Source: Hungatella effluvii (GTDB lineage Bacteria > Bacillota > Clostridia > Lachnospirales > Lachnospiraceae). Taken from it: a stretch of 64,000 nucleotides of DNA. Both the position numbers and the translations under genes were made by a program. Below are positions 44,321 through 52,558 of this stretch, piece after piece. The DNA lies in NCBI RefSeq assembly GCF_003201875.1, contig NZ_QJKD01000002.1:1-64000 (forward strand). The letters run 5' to 3'. The notes under the pieces were generated by a model. It was not told where the DNA came from and ran no database searches. It saw only the letters and a program-made list of their open reading frames with translations. Positions within the stretch are counted from its first letter, which is position 1, and the number at the start of each line of letters is the position of its first letter.

Positions 44321-45718
44321 TTATTCCAGCCAATGGTGGCCAAAGGTGTTTAAGAGCGTTTCCGCCTCCCTGGGGCCACGGGTTCCGGGGAGATAGGGAT
44401 GCAGCGGCAGATTCCGGGAGGCCGCAAGCTGTTTTAACTGTTCAATGTAGTTCCAGCTGATCTCGATCTGATCCCACTGGGAAAACCAGGAACGTTCGCC
44501 TTCGATACAGGCGGTGAGGAGCCGTTCGTAGGCCTCCGGTGTATTGACCTGATTTTCTAAAATACAGTTCTGACAGAAGTCCATGCTGGCGGTAATCACC
44601 TCTTCCGAATCGCCCGGCCGTTTGATGTTGAACCGGAGATAGATGCCTTCCGTCGGCTGAATCTTGATCAGAAGAATATCGGGCTCTGTTTCGGGATCGG
44701 GGCGGCGGAAAATGACTGCCACCTCAGTTTCACGAAGCCCGGTCTTCTTGCCGGTGCGGATATAGAAGGGCGTCCCGTTCCAGCGGTCATTGTCGATAAA
44801 GAGCCGCATACAGGCGTAGGTTTCCGTACCGGAATCCGGGGATACCAGAGGTTCGCTTCGGTAGCCGTCGTACTGTCCCAGGATGAGGGACTGCTCCAGA
44901 TCTTCCGGCGCCACCGGCTTAAGTGCCCTTAAGACCTCCAGCTGCCGCGCGTGCATCTCCTCGCTTGTGAATGCGCCGGGGCGTTCCATTGCCAGAATGG
45001 AAAGTATTTGAAACAGATGGTTCTGCACCATGTCCTTGAGGGCTCCGCTGGCATCGTAATAGCCCCCGCGGGTTTCCACTCCCACGTCCTCCAGAGCGGA
45101 AATTTCCACCGCCTCGATCATTTTCCCGTTCCAGGCATTTGCAAAGACCGGGTTGGAAAAACGGATTGTCTGTATGTTCCGTATCATTTCTTTGCCGAGA
45201 TAATGGTCGATGCGGTAGATGTTTTCCGGACCAAAGCACGATTCCAGCTGCCGGTTTAACTCTTTTGCCGAGGACAACGTTTCTCCGAACGGCTTTTCAA
45301 TAATGATTTTTCCTTCTTTTAAATTTGAAATCGTCTTCAGTCCAGCTGCAATGACGGAAAAAAAGCGGGGGGCGACGGCAAAATAGAAGATATGGGACGC
45401 CGCCTGCACTGCCTCATACGCTTGCCCCAGTCCTTCATAGGCTGTCCCGTCGGAAAAATCCATCCGGTAATATTCCAGATGCCCGGAGAAGTCTTCAAAA
45501 GACTCCTCCGAATAGGGAAGACGGGAAAATTTGCGGATCCAGTCCCGGGCCAGGGCGGTATAGGAGGCGGTATCGTAATCGCGGCGGCCGATCAGAAGGA
45601 TCTTGCTGCGGGCGGGCAGTTTTCTGGTCCGGCTCATGGTATACAGAGCCGGAAGCAGCTTGCGGAAGGTCAAATCGCCGGTCCCGCCGAAGATTGTAAT
45701 GCAGATGTCATACTTCAT
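44321..45718 (-). CDS. zwf: Glucose-6-phosphate 1-dehydrogenase
   Basis: 465 residues. Oxidises glucose-6-phosphate to 6-phosphogluconolactone with NAD(P)+, entry to the oxidative pentose-phosphate pathway. The Rossmann motif IFGGTGDLTFRKLLPAL is at about 9-25 and the active-site motif RIDHYLGKE at 169-177. Length is a little under the usual 480-510. Start at 45718 with GGAGGG before it; it overlaps the end of gnd by 11 bases. Ten bases separate it from the rpiA remnant. Confidence 0.95.
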   Translation of the reverse strand: MKYDICITIFGGTGDLTFRKLLPALYTMSRTRKLPARSKILLIGRRDYDTASYTALARDWIRKFSRLPYSEESFEDFSGHLEYYRMDFSDGTAYEGLGQAYEAVQAASHIFYFAVAPRFFSVIAAGLKTISNLKEGKIIIEKPFGETLSSAKELNRQLESCFGPENIYRIDHYLGKEMIRNIQTIRFSNPVFANAWNGKMIEAVEISALEDVGVETRGGYYDASGALKDMVQNHLFQILSILAMERPGAFTSEEMHARQLEVLRALKPVAPEDLEQSLILGQYDGYRSEPLVSPDSGTETYACMRLFIDNDRWNGTPFYIRTGKKTGLRETEVAVIFRRPDPETEPDILLIKIQPTEGIYLRFNIKRPGDSEEVITASMDFCQNCILENQVNTPEAYERLLTACIEGERSWFSQWDQIEISWNYIEQLKQLAASRNLPLHPYLPGTRGPREAETLLNTFGHHWLE

Positions 45719-47159
45719 GGCCGGCCCTCCATTCGTGATGGAATATGCCTTTCCTGTCAGTGCGCTCAAAAGTATGTGCGCCGAAGAAGTCGCGCTGCGC
45801 CTGAATCAAATTGGCTCCGGCCGCCTTCGCGCGGAAGCTGTCTAAATACGAAACTGCGTTAAAGAATGCCGGAACAGGCAGGCCCGAGGAGACGGCCAGG
45901 CCTGTGGTCTTCCTTAAATTCTCCTGGTACCGGTTGATGCGGGATAAGAAGAAATCGTCAAAGATCAGACTCTCCAGCTCCGGATCCTTTAAAAAGGCTT
46001 TGGTAATGTCGTTTAAAAACTCGGCCTGAATAATGCAGCCGGCGCGAAAGATGGAGGCGATGCTGCCGAGGTCTAAATTCCAGCCAAAACGGTGGGAAGC
46101 ATCCTGCATCAGCGAAAACCCCTGTGCGTAGGCGATAATTTTACCCGTATAGAGCGCCTCGCGGACCATTTCTGCAAAAGCCTGCTTGTCTTCGACGGCC
46201 GTGACTGCCGGGGCATGGATCAGGGAAGATGCCTTTTGGCGCCGCTCCAGATGGTTTGACATGACGCGGGCATTGCAGGCAGCGGTGATCATGGAGATAT
46301 CGACGCCCTGTTTCAGGGATTCGATGCTGGCCCAGCGGCCCGTTCCCTTCTGTCCCGCACTGTCGAGAATATGATCGATGATATCCCCGTCAGCCATGTC
46401 GTCGGCTTCGAGGAAAATGTCGGAAGTGATTCCGATGAGATAACTGTGCAGTTCCCCCTCGTTCCAGGTGCGGTAGATGTCCGCCAGCTCCCTGTTGGTG
46501 TAGCCGCCGGCGTACTTGAGCAGGAGGCAGGATTCGGCGATTAGCTGCATGTCGGCGTATTCGATGCCGTTATGAACCATTTTTACGTAATGTCCGGCGC
46601 CCTCGGGGCCGATATAGGCGCAGCAGGGTTCATTTTTTGCCTTAGCGGCAATGGTTTCGAGGATCTGATGAACCGATTCATAGGCTTCACGGGAGCCGCC
46701 GGGCATGATGGAAGGGCCGAACCGCGCGCCTTCCTCCCCTCCGGATATACCGACGCCGAGGTAGCGCAGCCCCTTTTCTTTCAGCAGCGCCGCGCGGCGG
46801 TTCGTGTCTCCAAAATAGGAATTGCCGCCGTCCATGATAAAATCACCTTCCTCCAGAAGCGGAATCAGCTGGTCGATCACGGCATCCACGGGCGCGCCGG
46901 CCTGAATCATCAGCATGATTTTTCTGGGCCTTCTAAGGGCGGAAACCAGTTCCGGCAGACTGAAAAAGGGGATCAGATTATGATGCGGATGTTCTTCCAT
47001 GACCTTCTGCGTGACTTCAGGACTGCGGTTATAGCCTGCAACCAGGTAGCCGTGATCAGCCATGTTCAGGGCGAGGCTGCGCCCCATGACGGACAGGCCG
47101 ATCAGGCCAATGTCCAAAAGCTCGGGAGTGGGGTCTGTCTTATTAAAATTTTCTTTCAT
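45708..47159 (-). CDS. gnd: 6-phosphogluconate dehydrogenase (decarboxylating)
   Basis: 483 residues. Converts 6-phosphogluconate to ribulose-5-phosphate and CO2. NADP-binding GLIGLSVMGRSLALNMADHGY (about 19-39), the substrate motif GGNSYFGDTNRR (about 111-122), ISGGEEGARFGPSIMPGG (about 138-155) and the catalytic lysine region HYVKMVHNGIEY (about 195-206) are all present. Length is standard. ATG at 47159 is preceded by AAAGGA at a rather long 11 bases; the upstream in-frame ATG at 47192 has none. Lies between pgl and zwf in the same operon. Confidence 0.95.
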   Translation of the reverse strand: MKENFNKTDPTPELLDIGLIGLSVMGRSLALNMADHGYLVAGYNRSPEVTQKVMEEHPHHNLIPFFSLPELVSALRRPRKIMLMIQAGAPVDAVIDQLIPLLEEGDFIMDGGNSYFGDTNRRAALLKEKGLRYLGVGISGGEEGARFGPSIMPGGSREAYESVHQILETIAAKAKNEPCCAYIGPEGAGHYVKMVHNGIEYADMQLIAESCLLLKYAGGYTNRELADIYRTWNEGELHSYLIGITSDIFLEADDMADGDIIDHILDSAGQKGTGRWASIESLKQGVDISMITAACNARVMSNHLERRQKASSLIHAPAVTAVEDKQAFAEMVREALYTGKIIAYAQGFSLMQDASHRFGWNLDLGSIASIFRAGCIIQAEFLNDITKAFLKDPELESLIFDDFFLSRINRYQENLRKTTGLAVSSGLPVPAFFNAVSYLDSFRAKAAGANLIQAQRDFFGAHTFERTDRKGIFHHEWRAGHEV

Positions 47160-47211
47160 AGGTTGTACGTTCCTTTCTTTAAAAGCTGTCAAAAATGGGT
47201 GATCGATTCGT

Positions 47212-48216
47212 TTAGACCGCCAGAACCCCGGCCTCAGGAGCCAGGACCACGGATACGGCCTCGGGAGCCGGGACTCTGGAACACAGTTCGGTAAGCGTGC
47301 CGGTGTCTGGATCCAGCCGGAAGCTTACCAGGCCGCCCTCATAGCGGTTGACTGCCAGCAGATATTTACTGTCACCGGTGATTATGAAATCTCTGGGATA
47401 GCCGCCGCCGCTTTCTGTCTGCTGAATCTTTTCCGCTTCGAAGCCATGCAGCCGGTAAACGGTTATAAGGTCCGCGTACCGGGTTGACAGATAGAGAAAG
47501 CGTTCATCGGGAGAGAGGCGGATGGCCGCGGATATGGCGGCCGGAGACCAGACTCTGCCCTCCGGAAGAAGGCTTTGTACGCTCTTTAAAGTGAATTGCG
47601 GGCCGTTTCCGGCCTCGTACAGGAACAATTCATTGGAGAGTTCGCTGACAAGGAAAAAACGTTTGTGAGCCTGGTCAAAGACGCCGTGTCTTGGACCGGT
47701 GCCCTTCGGAAAGGTGATGGAACCGGCTTCGGCAAAGTCTCGGTCCATATCGAACAGCAGGATCCGGTCACGAAGAAGGCAGGGAACCATCATAATGCGG
47801 CCGTGAAACAGGATCTGGTGGCAGCCCGCTTTATATCCGGCCTCTAAGCGTTTGTAAAGGGTAATGCCGTGAGGTTCTTTCTGATAAATGAGAATGCTGC
47901 CCTCATGGTAATTAGCCGTATAGATAAATGTGTCATCCTGAATGACGTAACAGGCGCTTCCTGTCTCCTCGAATAATTCGCCTGTCAGCCGCGGGCGCTT
48001 TCCTGCGGTATCAAGAAGGCAGACACCAGCTTTCCCGTCTTTTACGATAGGTGAAGCAAGCTGCCCGTGATATAGGGACAGGTATTTGGAATCGGGGGCT
48101 GTATAATACAATTCCGGTCCGGTTATGATACCCGTATCAGAATCAAACTGAAAACGGTAAATACCGTCACTTTGCGCAGAGAAGTATGTTCCGAGATAAC
48201 CATTTTGTACTTGCAA
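47212..48216 (-). CDS. pgl: 6-phosphogluconolactonase, beta-propeller (lactonase) type
   Basis: 334 residues. Seven-bladed propeller of the Pgl/YbhE lactonase family, hydrolysing 6-phosphogluconolactone between the zwf and gnd steps. Seen: NGYLGTYFSAQSDGIYRFQFDSDTG at the start, SACYVIQDDTFIYTANYHEGSILIY, GPRHGVFDQAHKRFFLVSELSNELFLYE and SPDERFLYLSTRYADLITVY, blades typical of the family. The start is TTG at 48216, placed 7 bases after AGGAGG; the upstream ATG at 48306 overlaps the -35 box and is not used. First gene of the operon. Confidence 0.88.
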   Translation of the reverse strand: MQVQNGYLGTYFSAQSDGIYRFQFDSDTGIITGPELYYTAPDSKYLSLYHGQLASPIVKDGKAGVCLLDTAGKRPRLTGELFEETGSACYVIQDDTFIYTANYHEGSILIYQKEPHGITLYKRLEAGYKAGCHQILFHGRIMMVPCLLRDRILLFDMDRDFAEAGSITFPKGTGPRHGVFDQAHKRFFLVSELSNELFLYEAGNGPQFTLKSVQSLLPEGRVWSPAAISAAIRLSPDERFLYLSTRYADLITVYRLHGFEAEKIQQTESGGGYPRDFIITGDSKYLLAVNRYEGGLVSFRLDPDTGTLTELCSRVPAPEAVSVVLAPEAGVLAV

Positions 48217-48277
48217 ACTTTTGCCTCCTGACTTATAATAAGATGTGTAATAAAAATAGTTACAGTTTCTGGCTGTT

Positions 48278-48306
48278 ATTATAATGATTACAGTTAAGAA
48301 TGTCAA
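48278..48306 (-). promoter_or_regulatory. pgl-gnd-zwf promoter
   Basis: On the minus strand TTGACA (48306-48301) and TATAAT (48283-48278) are both full consensus matches with a 17-base spacer. This predicts strong sigma-A transcription of the pentose-phosphate operon with a leader of about 55 bases. Confidence 0.85.
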
Positions 48307-49030
48307 TGGTTTTCCTATAATTTCTATAGGAAAGGAGGAGATTAATACGATATCACTTATTTTGGAGTATTTTGGCAGTCATATGGGAGACTATCTTACC
48401 GTGCTCCGGGAGCACGTGGTGATCAGTCTCATGGCGCTGGCCATATCTGTGCTTCTGGGAATATCCATAGGATATGTCTGTGTCTGCACTCCAAAGCTGG
48501 AAAAATGGCTGGTTGGGACATTTCAGACCCTGCGTATCGTTCCCAGCCTGGCGATCCTGATTCTGCTGATTCCATTGCTGGGAACAGGAGTGAAACCGGC
48601 TCTGGTAGCGCTGGTATTGCTGGCGGTTCCGCCCATACTGCTCAATACAGTTACAGGGTTGACGGAAGTGCCGGATTTTATGCTGGAAACGGCGAGAGGA
48701 TTGGGAATGACAGAAAAGCAGGTGATGTTCCGCGTGAAGTTTCCGATGGCATTTCCCCTCATCATGACCGGTGTGAAGACCGCCATGATCGAGATCGTGG
48801 CCAGTGCCGCCCTTGCGGCTAAGATCGGAGCGGGCGGGCTCGGCGGCCTGATATTTACCGGCCTGGGCTTAAACCGCCTGGATCTGCTTCTGGTGGGAGG
48901 CATCTCCGTGGCCCTGCTGTCCCTTGCATCGGGAGCGATTCTGGATGGGATCGAAAAAATGCTGACGCCGTATCTTCGGACGGCGCCGCGCAGAAGGAAT
49001 ATAAGAGAGAGAAAGAGAGGAATCATATGA
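48284..49030 (+). CDS. OpuC-type osmoprotectant ABC permease
   Basis: Up to 248 residues; about five or six membrane segments from VVISLMALAISVLLGISIGY on. The EAA loop is MLETARGLGMTEKQVMFRVKFP, followed by GGLGGLIFTGLG, both typical of the ProW/OpuCB/OpuCD family that imports glycine betaine, choline or carnitine. The start is a problem. The ATG at 48284 has no ribosome-binding site and overlaps promoter boxes. A strong AAGGAGG at 48332-48338 is followed in frame only by ATT, AAT, ACG and ATA before a TTG at 48362. The mature protein probably starts near 48341-48362. Its TGA overlaps the ATG of the binding-protein gene. Confidence 0.85.
   Translation: MITVKNVNGFPIISIGKEEINTISLILEYFGSHMGDYLTVLREHVVISLMALAISVLLGISIGYVCVCTPKLEKWLVGTFQTLRIVPSLAILILLIPLLGTGVKPALVALVLLAVPPILLNTVTGLTEVPDFMLETARGLGMTEKQVMFRVKFPMAFPLIMTGVKTAMIEIVASAALAAKIGAGGLGGLIFTGLGLNRLDLLLVGGISVALLSLASGAILDGIEKMLTPYLRTAPRRRNIRERKRGII
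48311..48333 (+). promoter_or_regulatory. Inverted repeat with -10 box before the OpuC operon
   Basis: TTTCCTATA (48311-48319) and TATAGGAAA (48325-48333) form a perfect 9-bp dyad around 5 bases. A TATAAT (48316-48321) lies in it, without a good -35. It sits just before the AAGGAGG at 48332-48338. It may be a regulated promoter or an operator. Confidence 0.45.
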
Positions 49031-49929
49031 AAACACAGAATAGAATCAAGAAAATAGCTGCCCTGGCTCTTGCCGGCGTGATGGCGGCAGGACTGACCGC
49101 GTGCGGGGGATCCGCTTCCGGAGGGGAGGCCATCCGGGTAGGCTCCAAAGATTTCACCGAGAGCCTGGTGGTCTCGGAAATCTATGCGCTGGCCCTGGAG
49201 AATGCCGGTTATAAGGTGGAAAGAAAACAGGATATCGCGGGATCGGTCGTTCATACATCCCTGATTAATAATGAGATTGATCTGTATCCGGAGTATACGG
49301 GAACCGGTCTGCTTTCAATTTTACAGATGGACATGATAACGGATCCGGAGGAAGTATACCGGACGGTTAAGGATGAATATGAGAAGCGTTTCAGCGTGAC
49401 ATGGCTGGATTATTCGAAGGCGAACGACGGACAGGGACTGGTGATCCGGACGGATGTGGCAAAACAGCTGGGGATCAGCACCATTTCTGATTTACAGGAG
49501 CATGCTCCGGAACTGCGCTTCGCCTCTCAGGGGGAATTTGACGCGAGAGAGGATGGCCTCCCGGCGCTGGAAAATAAGTACGGCGCTTTTGACTGGAAAT
49601 CCAGCCGTGTATACGACGGCGGCTTGAAGTATGAGGTGCTTTTAAATGGAGAAGCCGATGTGGCGCCTGCCTATACGACGGAAGGGCAGCTGGCAGAGAA
49701 GGACAAGTTTATACTTCTGGAAGACGACAAACAGGTGTGGCCGCCGTATAATCTGGCTCCGGTGGTCCGTGACGACACGCTCGCAAAGAATCCCGAGATT
49801 GCGGATATCTTAAATAAGATCAGCGCATCTCTGGACACGGATACGGTTACCGCGCTGAATGCAGAGGTTGATGTGGACAAACGGGAGTATGAGGAAGTCG
49901 CCCAGGAATATTACGATACGATTAAATAA
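49027..49929 (+). CDS. Osmoprotectant-binding lipoprotein (OpuCC type)
   Basis: 300 residues. Signal peptide with the lipobox LTAC (cysteine near 26), then AIRVGSKDFTESLVVSEIYALALENAGY and IDLYPEYTGTGL, hallmarks of the OpuAC/OpuCC family of quaternary-amine binding proteins. YDGGLKYEVLLNGEADVAPAYTTEG carries the aromatic/acidic cleft region. The start overlaps the permease stop (ATGA), so translation is coupled. Works with the ATPase and the second permease downstream. Confidence 0.92.
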   Translation: MKTQNRIKKIAALALAGVMAAGLTACGGSASGGEAIRVGSKDFTESLVVSEIYALALENAGYKVERKQDIAGSVVHTSLINNEIDLYPEYTGTGLLSILQMDMITDPEEVYRTVKDEYEKRFSVTWLDYSKANDGQGLVIRTDVAKQLGISTISDLQEHAPELRFASQGEFDAREDGLPALENKYGAFDWKSSRVYDGGLKYEVLLNGEADVAPAYTTEGQLAEKDKFILLEDDKQVWPPYNLAPVVRDDTLAKNPEIADILNKISASLDTDTVTALNAEVDVDKREYEEVAQEYYDTIK

Positions 49930-49944
49930 GGAGAGGAGGGACTC

Positions 49945-50718
49945 ATGTCTCAGACTGCCATTGAATTTCAGAATGTAACGAAACAATTTGACAACGCCGC
50001 TCTTCCTTCGGTGGATCAGGTCAGCCTGACCATCGAAGAGGGCGAGTTTATAACGATTCTCGGATCATCTGGAAGCGGAAAAACCACTCTTCTGAAGATG
50101 GTAAACCGCTTATATGAGCCAACAGGTGGAAAGATATTTCTGTTTGGTGAGGACATATCCACGGTGGATGTGGTAAAGGTGCGCAGACGGATCGGTTACG
50201 TCATACAGCAGATCGGTCTTTTTCCCCACATGACCATAGCGGATAACATCTCCGTGGTTCCCAAACTGCTTAACTGGGATAAGAAACAGACCGATGAGCG
50301 GGTGGATGAGCTCCTTAACCTGGTGGGACTCCTGCCGTTGGAGTTCAAACACCGGTATCCATCCCAGCTGTCCGGCGGCCAGCAGCAGCGTGTGGGGCTG
50401 GCCCGGGCGCTGGCGGTGAACCCGAAGATTATGCTTTTGGATGAGCCGTTCGGAGCGATCGACGCGATCACGCGCATGAAGCTGCAGGATGAGCTTCTTC
50501 GAATCCACGGAGGGCTTAAGAGGACCTTCCTGTTCGTGACTCACGATATCAACGAGGCGTTCAAGCTGGGAAGCCGCGTGATTGTGATGGATGAGGGAAC
50601 GGTCAGGCAGTTCGATACTCCCGCCCGTATCGTGAAGAATCCGGCGGATGACTTTGTGGCCTCCCTGATCCAATCGGCCAGGGAGCAGGAAGAATTCTGG
50701 AGGATGACCATTGATTGA
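49945..50718 (+). CDS. Osmoprotectant ABC transporter ATP-binding protein
   Basis: 257 residues. Walker A GSSGSGKTT (about 39-47), signature LSGGQQQRVGLARAL (about 138-152), Walker B IMLLDEP (about 159-165) and the switch VTHDINEAF near 193. Ends after about 20 residues past the ATPase fold: the two CBS domains that gate many OpuCA/OpuAA proteins in response to ionic strength are absent. AGGAGAGGAGG precedes the ATG, 15 bases after the lipoprotein stop. Confidence 0.92.
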   Translation: MSQTAIEFQNVTKQFDNAALPSVDQVSLTIEEGEFITILGSSGSGKTTLLKMVNRLYEPTGGKIFLFGEDISTVDVVKVRRRIGYVIQQIGLFPHMTIADNISVVPKLLNWDKKQTDERVDELLNLVGLLPLEFKHRYPSQLSGGQQQRVGLARALAVNPKIMLLDEPFGAIDAITRMKLQDELLRIHGGLKRTFLFVTHDINEAFKLGSRVIVMDEGTVRQFDTPARIVKNPADDFVASLIQSAREQEEFWRMTID

Positions 50719-51319
50719 ATATGCGTTAAAATATCCCGAGAAACTGTATGGGGCGCTGGGGCAGCATCTGGTACTGGTCGGCGTCACGCTGGTGCTTTCT
50801 CTGGTGCTGGCGGCCGTGCTGACCGTCTGTGCCATGTATTATAAGACCGTGTCAAATGCCCTGGTCCATCTGTTTTCCGTAGTCTATTCGATCCCGAGTC
50901 TGGCCATGTTCGCCATGCTGATTCCCGTGACAGGGCTGGGAACGAAAACGGCTTTGATTGTACTTACTCTTTATAACCAGTACCTGCTCCTGCGCAATTT
51001 CACGGCAGGTTTAAATGGTGTCGATTCCGCCATCATCGAGGCGGCCGCGGGAATGGGGATGACGACCATGCAGATCCTGTTAAAGATCCGTCTGCCTCTG
51101 GCAAAACGGTCCATCTTTACAGGAATCCGCCTCGCCATTGTCTCGACTACCGGAATCGCCACGATCGCGGCTACCATCAACGCAGGCGGCCTGGGCACAA
51201 TCCTTTTTGACGGTCTCCGGACGCTGAATGTGGTGAAAATACTTTGGGGAACCGTGTTGTCCGCAGGTCTGGCTATCGCGTTAAATGCAGGGCTGGAGCG
51301 GATTGAGAGGAGACTTTAG
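50711..51319 (+). CDS. OpuC-type osmoprotectant ABC permease, second subunit
   Basis: 202 residues, a compact permease of about five membrane segments beginning LVLVGVTLVLSLVLAAVLTVC. The EAA loop IIEAAAGMGMTTMQILLKIRLPL and INAGGLGTILFDGL match the family. Start is TTG at 50711, 7 bases after GGAGG, and overlaps the ATPase stop by 8 bases. Together with the first permease it would form a heterodimeric channel, as in OpuCB/OpuCD. Confidence 0.9.
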   Translation: MIEYALKYPEKLYGALGQHLVLVGVTLVLSLVLAAVLTVCAMYYKTVSNALVHLFSVVYSIPSLAMFAMLIPVTGLGTKTALIVLTLYNQYLLLRNFTAGLNGVDSAIIEAAAGMGMTTMQILLKIRLPLAKRSIFTGIRLAIVSTTGIATIAATINAGGLGTILFDGLRTLNVVKILWGTVLSAGLAIALNAGLERIERRL

Positions 51320-51333
51320 ACGGCGGGGCGAGG

Positions 51334-52272
51334 TCAGCTGTTCACGCCGTCCTCCGGTTGGCTCCGGCTCCCGAACAAACTGTATTCCGACAGGCGTCGT
51401 ATGGAGGTGGCGTACTCGGAAGGCGTCATCCCCGTCAGCTTCTTAAACTGTCTGGAAAAGTAGTGTACCGAGGTATAGCCGAGCCGGTCCGATATCTCGG
51501 TAAAATTTAAATGATTGTCGCGGATCAGCTGTTTGGCCGTTTCGATCTTCATGGAAGAGAAATAGTCGATCACTCCGCACCCGTGCGCCTCCCGGAAAAT
51601 CTTCTGGAGCTGGGAACGCCCTGTCAGCGTATCGTGGCAGATGGTATCGATGGAGAGACACTCTCCGATGTGTTCCTCCATGTAGCGCACGATCCGGCTG
51701 TAGGCGTCGCTCTTAATGCGGACCTCCGGCTGCCGCCGGGGCCCGAACTGTCCCGGATTTTCAAAATATCTGCGGTAGAGATGAATGATCAGTTCTTCCA
51801 GATAGTTGGCGATCATCTGCTCCGCCCCGAATGCCAGAGGGGAGGACTGCCGTACCAGTTCTTCCTGATAAGGGTCGTCCATCCGGCCGGAAAATGCGTT
51901 GCGGGCTTCTATAATAATTCTTGCCAGCAGCTCCCGCTCCGTCTCTGAAACGGTGAGCATTTTCCCCTCAAATGCCTTCATGCAGGGAGAATGACACTCA
52001 AATCCAATAACCACCAGGTTCGGCGCCACTTCTCCGTTAGTAATGATGTTATGGAATTCCCCCGGTTTGTGGAAGATAATATTTCCACGTTTCAGCGGGA
52101 CTCGTTTCTCTCCAGCCATTACGTCAATCACGCCCTTGTCCACACAGACAAATTCCCAAAAATCATGACTCTCACCCGGAAATGAGAAATTACTCATATA
52201 TTCGAAATAGTGTATGGAAATGACTTTGCGTACAACGGCGCTGGTCCGGAGCACCGTACTCTTGTATTCCAT
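51334..52272 (-). CDS. AraC-family transcriptional regulator
   Basis: 312 residues. Cupin sensor (about 20-110, DFWEFVCVDKGVIDVMAGEKRVPLKRGNIIFHKPGEFH, with histidines that could bind a ligand or metal) and paired helix-turn-helix motifs (about 200-295, SIDTICHDTLTGRSQLQKIFREAHG and ISDRLGYTSVHYFSRQFKKLTGMTPSEYA). AAAGGAGG precedes the ATG by 6 bases. It diverges from the nucleotidyltransferase-kinase-galE operon, and direct repeats lie between, so it probably controls that operon. Converges with the OpuC operon, 14 bases away. Confidence 0.9.
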   Translation of the reverse strand: MEYKSTVLRTSAVVRKVISIHYFEYMSNFSFPGESHDFWEFVCVDKGVIDVMAGEKRVPLKRGNIIFHKPGEFHNIITNGEVAPNLVVIGFECHSPCMKAFEGKMLTVSETERELLARIIIEARNAFSGRMDDPYQEELVRQSSPLAFGAEQMIANYLEELIIHLYRRYFENPGQFGPRRQPEVRIKSDAYSRIVRYMEEHIGECLSIDTICHDTLTGRSQLQKIFREAHGCGVIDYFSSMKIETAKQLIRDNHLNFTEISDRLGYTSVHYFSRQFKKLTGMTPSEYATSIRRLSEYSLFGSRSQPEDGVNS

Positions 52273-52423
52273 AAACGCCTCCTTTCAGACGTACGTACCA
52301 TTCACAGCCCGCGCCACCCCCTGTTTCCCGCCCTGCCCCGGCTGTACCTGTGTGAAATGTGAAACGACTCCGTTTCGTGTTTACAGTATATCATATTCTG
52401 TGGTAAAATAGTAAAATGTGTAC

Positions 52424-52456
52424 GATAATGCAAATAAAATGGCAGATAGTGCAAAT
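52424..52456. promoter_or_regulatory. Two 12-bp direct repeats, candidate AraC operator
   Basis: GATAATGCAAAT (52424-52435) and GATAGTGCAAAT (52445-52456) differ at one base and are 21 bases apart, two helical turns, as in AraC-type direct-repeat sites. A TATACT -10 at 52477-52482 without a good -35 follows, the arrangement of an activated promoter for the operon at 52559. Confidence 0.6.
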
Positions 52457-52558
52457 ATATTTTCCTGTGTATTCACTATACTGGAGTTAGTAAAACGTGT
52501 TCGGCAATCAAGTCACTACGGACTGCCGGGGCGAGTTGAAAATAAGGAGGTAGTTGCG

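Noticed and set aside
48284..48306. Use of the ATG at 48284 and of the minus-strand ATG at 48306 as true starts
   Set aside because: Both fall within the overlapping promoter boxes and lack ribosome-binding sites; kept only as a nominal limit for the OpuC permease because no other canonical codon is well placed.
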